DNA from: Sialis fuliginosa | Taxonomy: Eukaryota > Arthropoda > Insecta > Megaloptera > Sialidae | Length of the DNA stretch: 64,000 nucleotides | Assembly (NCBI GenBank): GCA_961205875.1 | Contig: OY540817.1 | Coordinates: forward strand, 15,473,001-15,537,000 | Reading direction: 5' to 3' | In this document: in pieces, positions 62,501 through 64,000 of the stretch | Layout of the letters: the number at the start of each line of letters is the position of its first letter | How positions within the stretch are numbered: position 1 is the first letter of the stretch | Notes under the pieces: generated by a model | What the model was told of the DNA's origin: nothing | Databases searched by the model: none | The model's input: only the letters and a program-made list of their open reading frames with translations | Translations under genes and position numbers: made by a program

Positions 62501-62583
62501 CAGAAAGTCCTCGACTTACACGATTTTTCAACTTACATGAAAACCTTTGGATCGAATTAATCACGTAAGTCGAGGACTTACTG
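62501..62583. mobile_element. Tiny pogo/Tigger-like MITE, 83 bp
   Basis: CAGAAAGTCCTCGACTTACACG and CGTAAGTCGAGGACTTACTG are inverted copies around a core of about 40 bp. TCCTCGACTTACG is typical of pogo/Tigger-type termini (established knowledge, from memory). TA is present on the left (62499-62500) but not on the right, so the duplication is not intact. Confidence 0.6.
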
Positions 62584-62719
62584 CTCACTTTTTAACAGCA
62601 TGCATGTGCAAACATAGAAATAAGTATCTGTTACAGGTATACATTTCCAGATGTAACTATATCTGGTTAAAACATTTATACTAGCAATTTTAATAATCAG
62701 TACAATTACAGAACGCAAA

Positions 62720-63010
62720 AAGTTTAACAAGGAAACGCCATTATCGAAGCGGACACATTACCGCTTACTGTACACAATAATGATTACGTGTGTTGTGATT
62801 TACCGATAATTGTGACGTCAGAGGTTGGGATGAACGATGACGCAATTATTTATAATTATTGTTGTCGGCGCGGCGACAGCGCGGACGCCCCGACCGCCAT
62901 CTTGCTTGTTGTTTTGTGGCGCCTTCTTGATTTATTGCGTTTCTTACACCACCATTATCTGTTTTTTAGGTCACCGTGTACTATTATAAGGATTATACAT
63001 AACCCATGCA
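62720..63010. promoter_or_regulatory. CpG-rich segment with CRE and YY1/Pho-like sites
   Basis: The segment is distinctly GC-rich around 62865-62930 (TCGGCGCGGCGACAGCGCGG). It holds a CRE palindrome TGACGTCA at 62813-62820, TGACGCAA at about 62838, and CCGCCATCTTG, which in reverse is CAAGATGGCGG, a YY1/Pleiohomeotic-type site and also a good start-codon context. On the minus strand that ATG opens only 14 codons. The combination is typical of a promoter or first exon. No downstream gene is in view on either strand. Confidence 0.4.
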
Positions 63011-63329
63011 TATGTATGTGCTTATATATATATGACGTATATTATTTAAAAAAAATGTTAAATGACATCACATCTATGTAATCATGAAAAAAGATACACT
63101 CCAATATTTTTTACTAATAAAAAATTGGGTACACAAATCAATCTCTAGATTTATAATTTGAACTAGGTCTGTATAGTGTATAATACCAATTTCATTGTAA
63201 ATAATGAAGTGAATAAAAAGCGAAGGAAAAGTGTAATTGTCTTCTTAATATAAATGCATGCAGTATATATTTGAAAGAAACAAGTTGCGCTGAAGAAAAA
63301 GAAACAAGAAACAAGTGACACCCTCTCGT

Positions 63330-63405
63330 TGTTAATAAAGTTTCGGAACAGACGTCACAAACAGGATATGACGTAATGATGACGGCGAGCGTGTAATTCG
63401 ATGAT
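63330..63405. promoter_or_regulatory. Second cluster of CRE-like sites
   Basis: GACGTCAC, TGACGTAATGATGACGG and a further CGAGCG occur within about 50 bp, in a GC-richer patch 400-500 bp from the first cluster. Similar half-sites in both orientations suggest bZIP (CREB/ATF-type) binding, which is an inference from motifs only. The overlapping 74-codon minus-strand frame is not recognisable. Confidence 0.3.
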
Positions 63406-64000
63406 CCAGCGTGCATTTTCTGTCTTCTTACTTCGATTGTAACACATGTTAGTTTTTTATTTAAGCGGAAAATATCTACCAGTAAATATTCTTGCAGATC
63501 GTCTTTTATTTATCGCGAACTCTGCACAGAATTGTTTTGTAACAAAATGTTATTCATTTATTATTTCACTTATTTACGTGTTAACTTTAATACAAAATGA
63601 TATAAATTATTCTTATTGTTAGTATCAGATCAAATTTCGTACATTTTTTTTTGTTAATTAAACTCGAGGAATCCAAGTTGAAAGACAAAAAGAGAAACAC
63701 TAGAAACTTTAAACAAAGTTTTTTGTTTATTCCTTTCCAAAATTGATTAGTAAAATAGGGGATTTGTTACCTGTACAGTTAAAATAATTAAAACAAACAA
63801 TCGGTACCTTTAAGTGTATTAACTGCAACATTTCGACTTTATTTATTCCATTTACCTTACATTTAAGCAAGGTAGATAATTTTCATACATTTACCTATAC
63901 AAAACAGAGAGAATCGCGACAATTACGATTATATTTTTGTATATTTATTGGATCCTGTTATATAAATTGTTCCAGTTTAGCTTAGCCGTCTTGCTGGATA
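63406..64000. other. AT-rich non-coding end of the window
   Basis: No gene or repeat recognised. Confidence 0.5.

Noticed and set aside
1..64000. CRISPR arrays, bacterial operons, tRNA or rRNA genes
   Set aside because: No regularly spaced direct repeats, no ribosome-binding-site-led gene strings and no convincing RNA gene was seen by eye. A tRNAscan or Rfam search was not possible, so tRNA absence is not proven.

Overview
The window is strongly AT-rich eukaryotic DNA, most likely from an arthropod and probably an insect. There are no bacterial features and no long reading frames: the longest frames, about 100-140 codons, have the composition expected of AT-rich non-coding DNA and resemble no family I recognise. 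The arthropod assignment rests on the interspersed repeats. These include Helitron ends with the GCGAACGAAGCCGCG-type 3' hairpin, an RTE-like retrotransposon tail, CGACTTTAGGAGGA-type repeats, and many foldback MITEs inserted at TA. The window reads as intergenic DNA or one or more very long introns. The best protein-coding signal is a single 51-nt candidate exon at 61082-61132 (+), with good splice sites and symmetric phase. Two weaker candidates lie at 13007-13063 (-) and 1467-1500 (+).

Layout. 0-9 kb: a 720-bp TA-flanked foldback element, a candidate microexon, a dispersed direct repeat (3.3 and 4.7 kb), CCCGGG-motif repeat arms and a GAGACCGAGA repeat. 10-20 kb: two more TA-flanked foldbacks (10.15 and 14.46 kb), the weak minus-strand exon candidate and copy 1 of a hAT-type foldback element (18.3 kb). 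22-29 kb: a cluster of two head-to-head Helitrons around an RTE-like tail, copy 1 of an unnamed dispersed repeat and a mini-Helitron. 30-47 kb: GGTTCGG-rich arms, a TE with internal repeats, a GC-rich island, two more copies of the unnamed repeat, two foldback MITEs and a possible old hAT element. 47-58 kb: G and GT simple repeats, copy 2 of the hAT-type element in the opposite orientation, several small MITEs and a third Helitron. 58-64 kb: a GATC-rich foldback, the exon candidate, two small MITEs and a CpG-rich segment with CRE-like sites that is the best promoter candidate.

The most distinctive finding is the pair of hAT-type elements at 18322-19460 and 50500-51544. Each is flanked by a perfect 8-bp target-site duplication and carries a roughly 730-bp near-perfect internal palindrome. 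Any transcript through either element would fold into a long double-stranded RNA hairpin. No working multi-gene system is visible. The content is a layered history of non-autonomous transposons with a few possible exon or regulatory islands.
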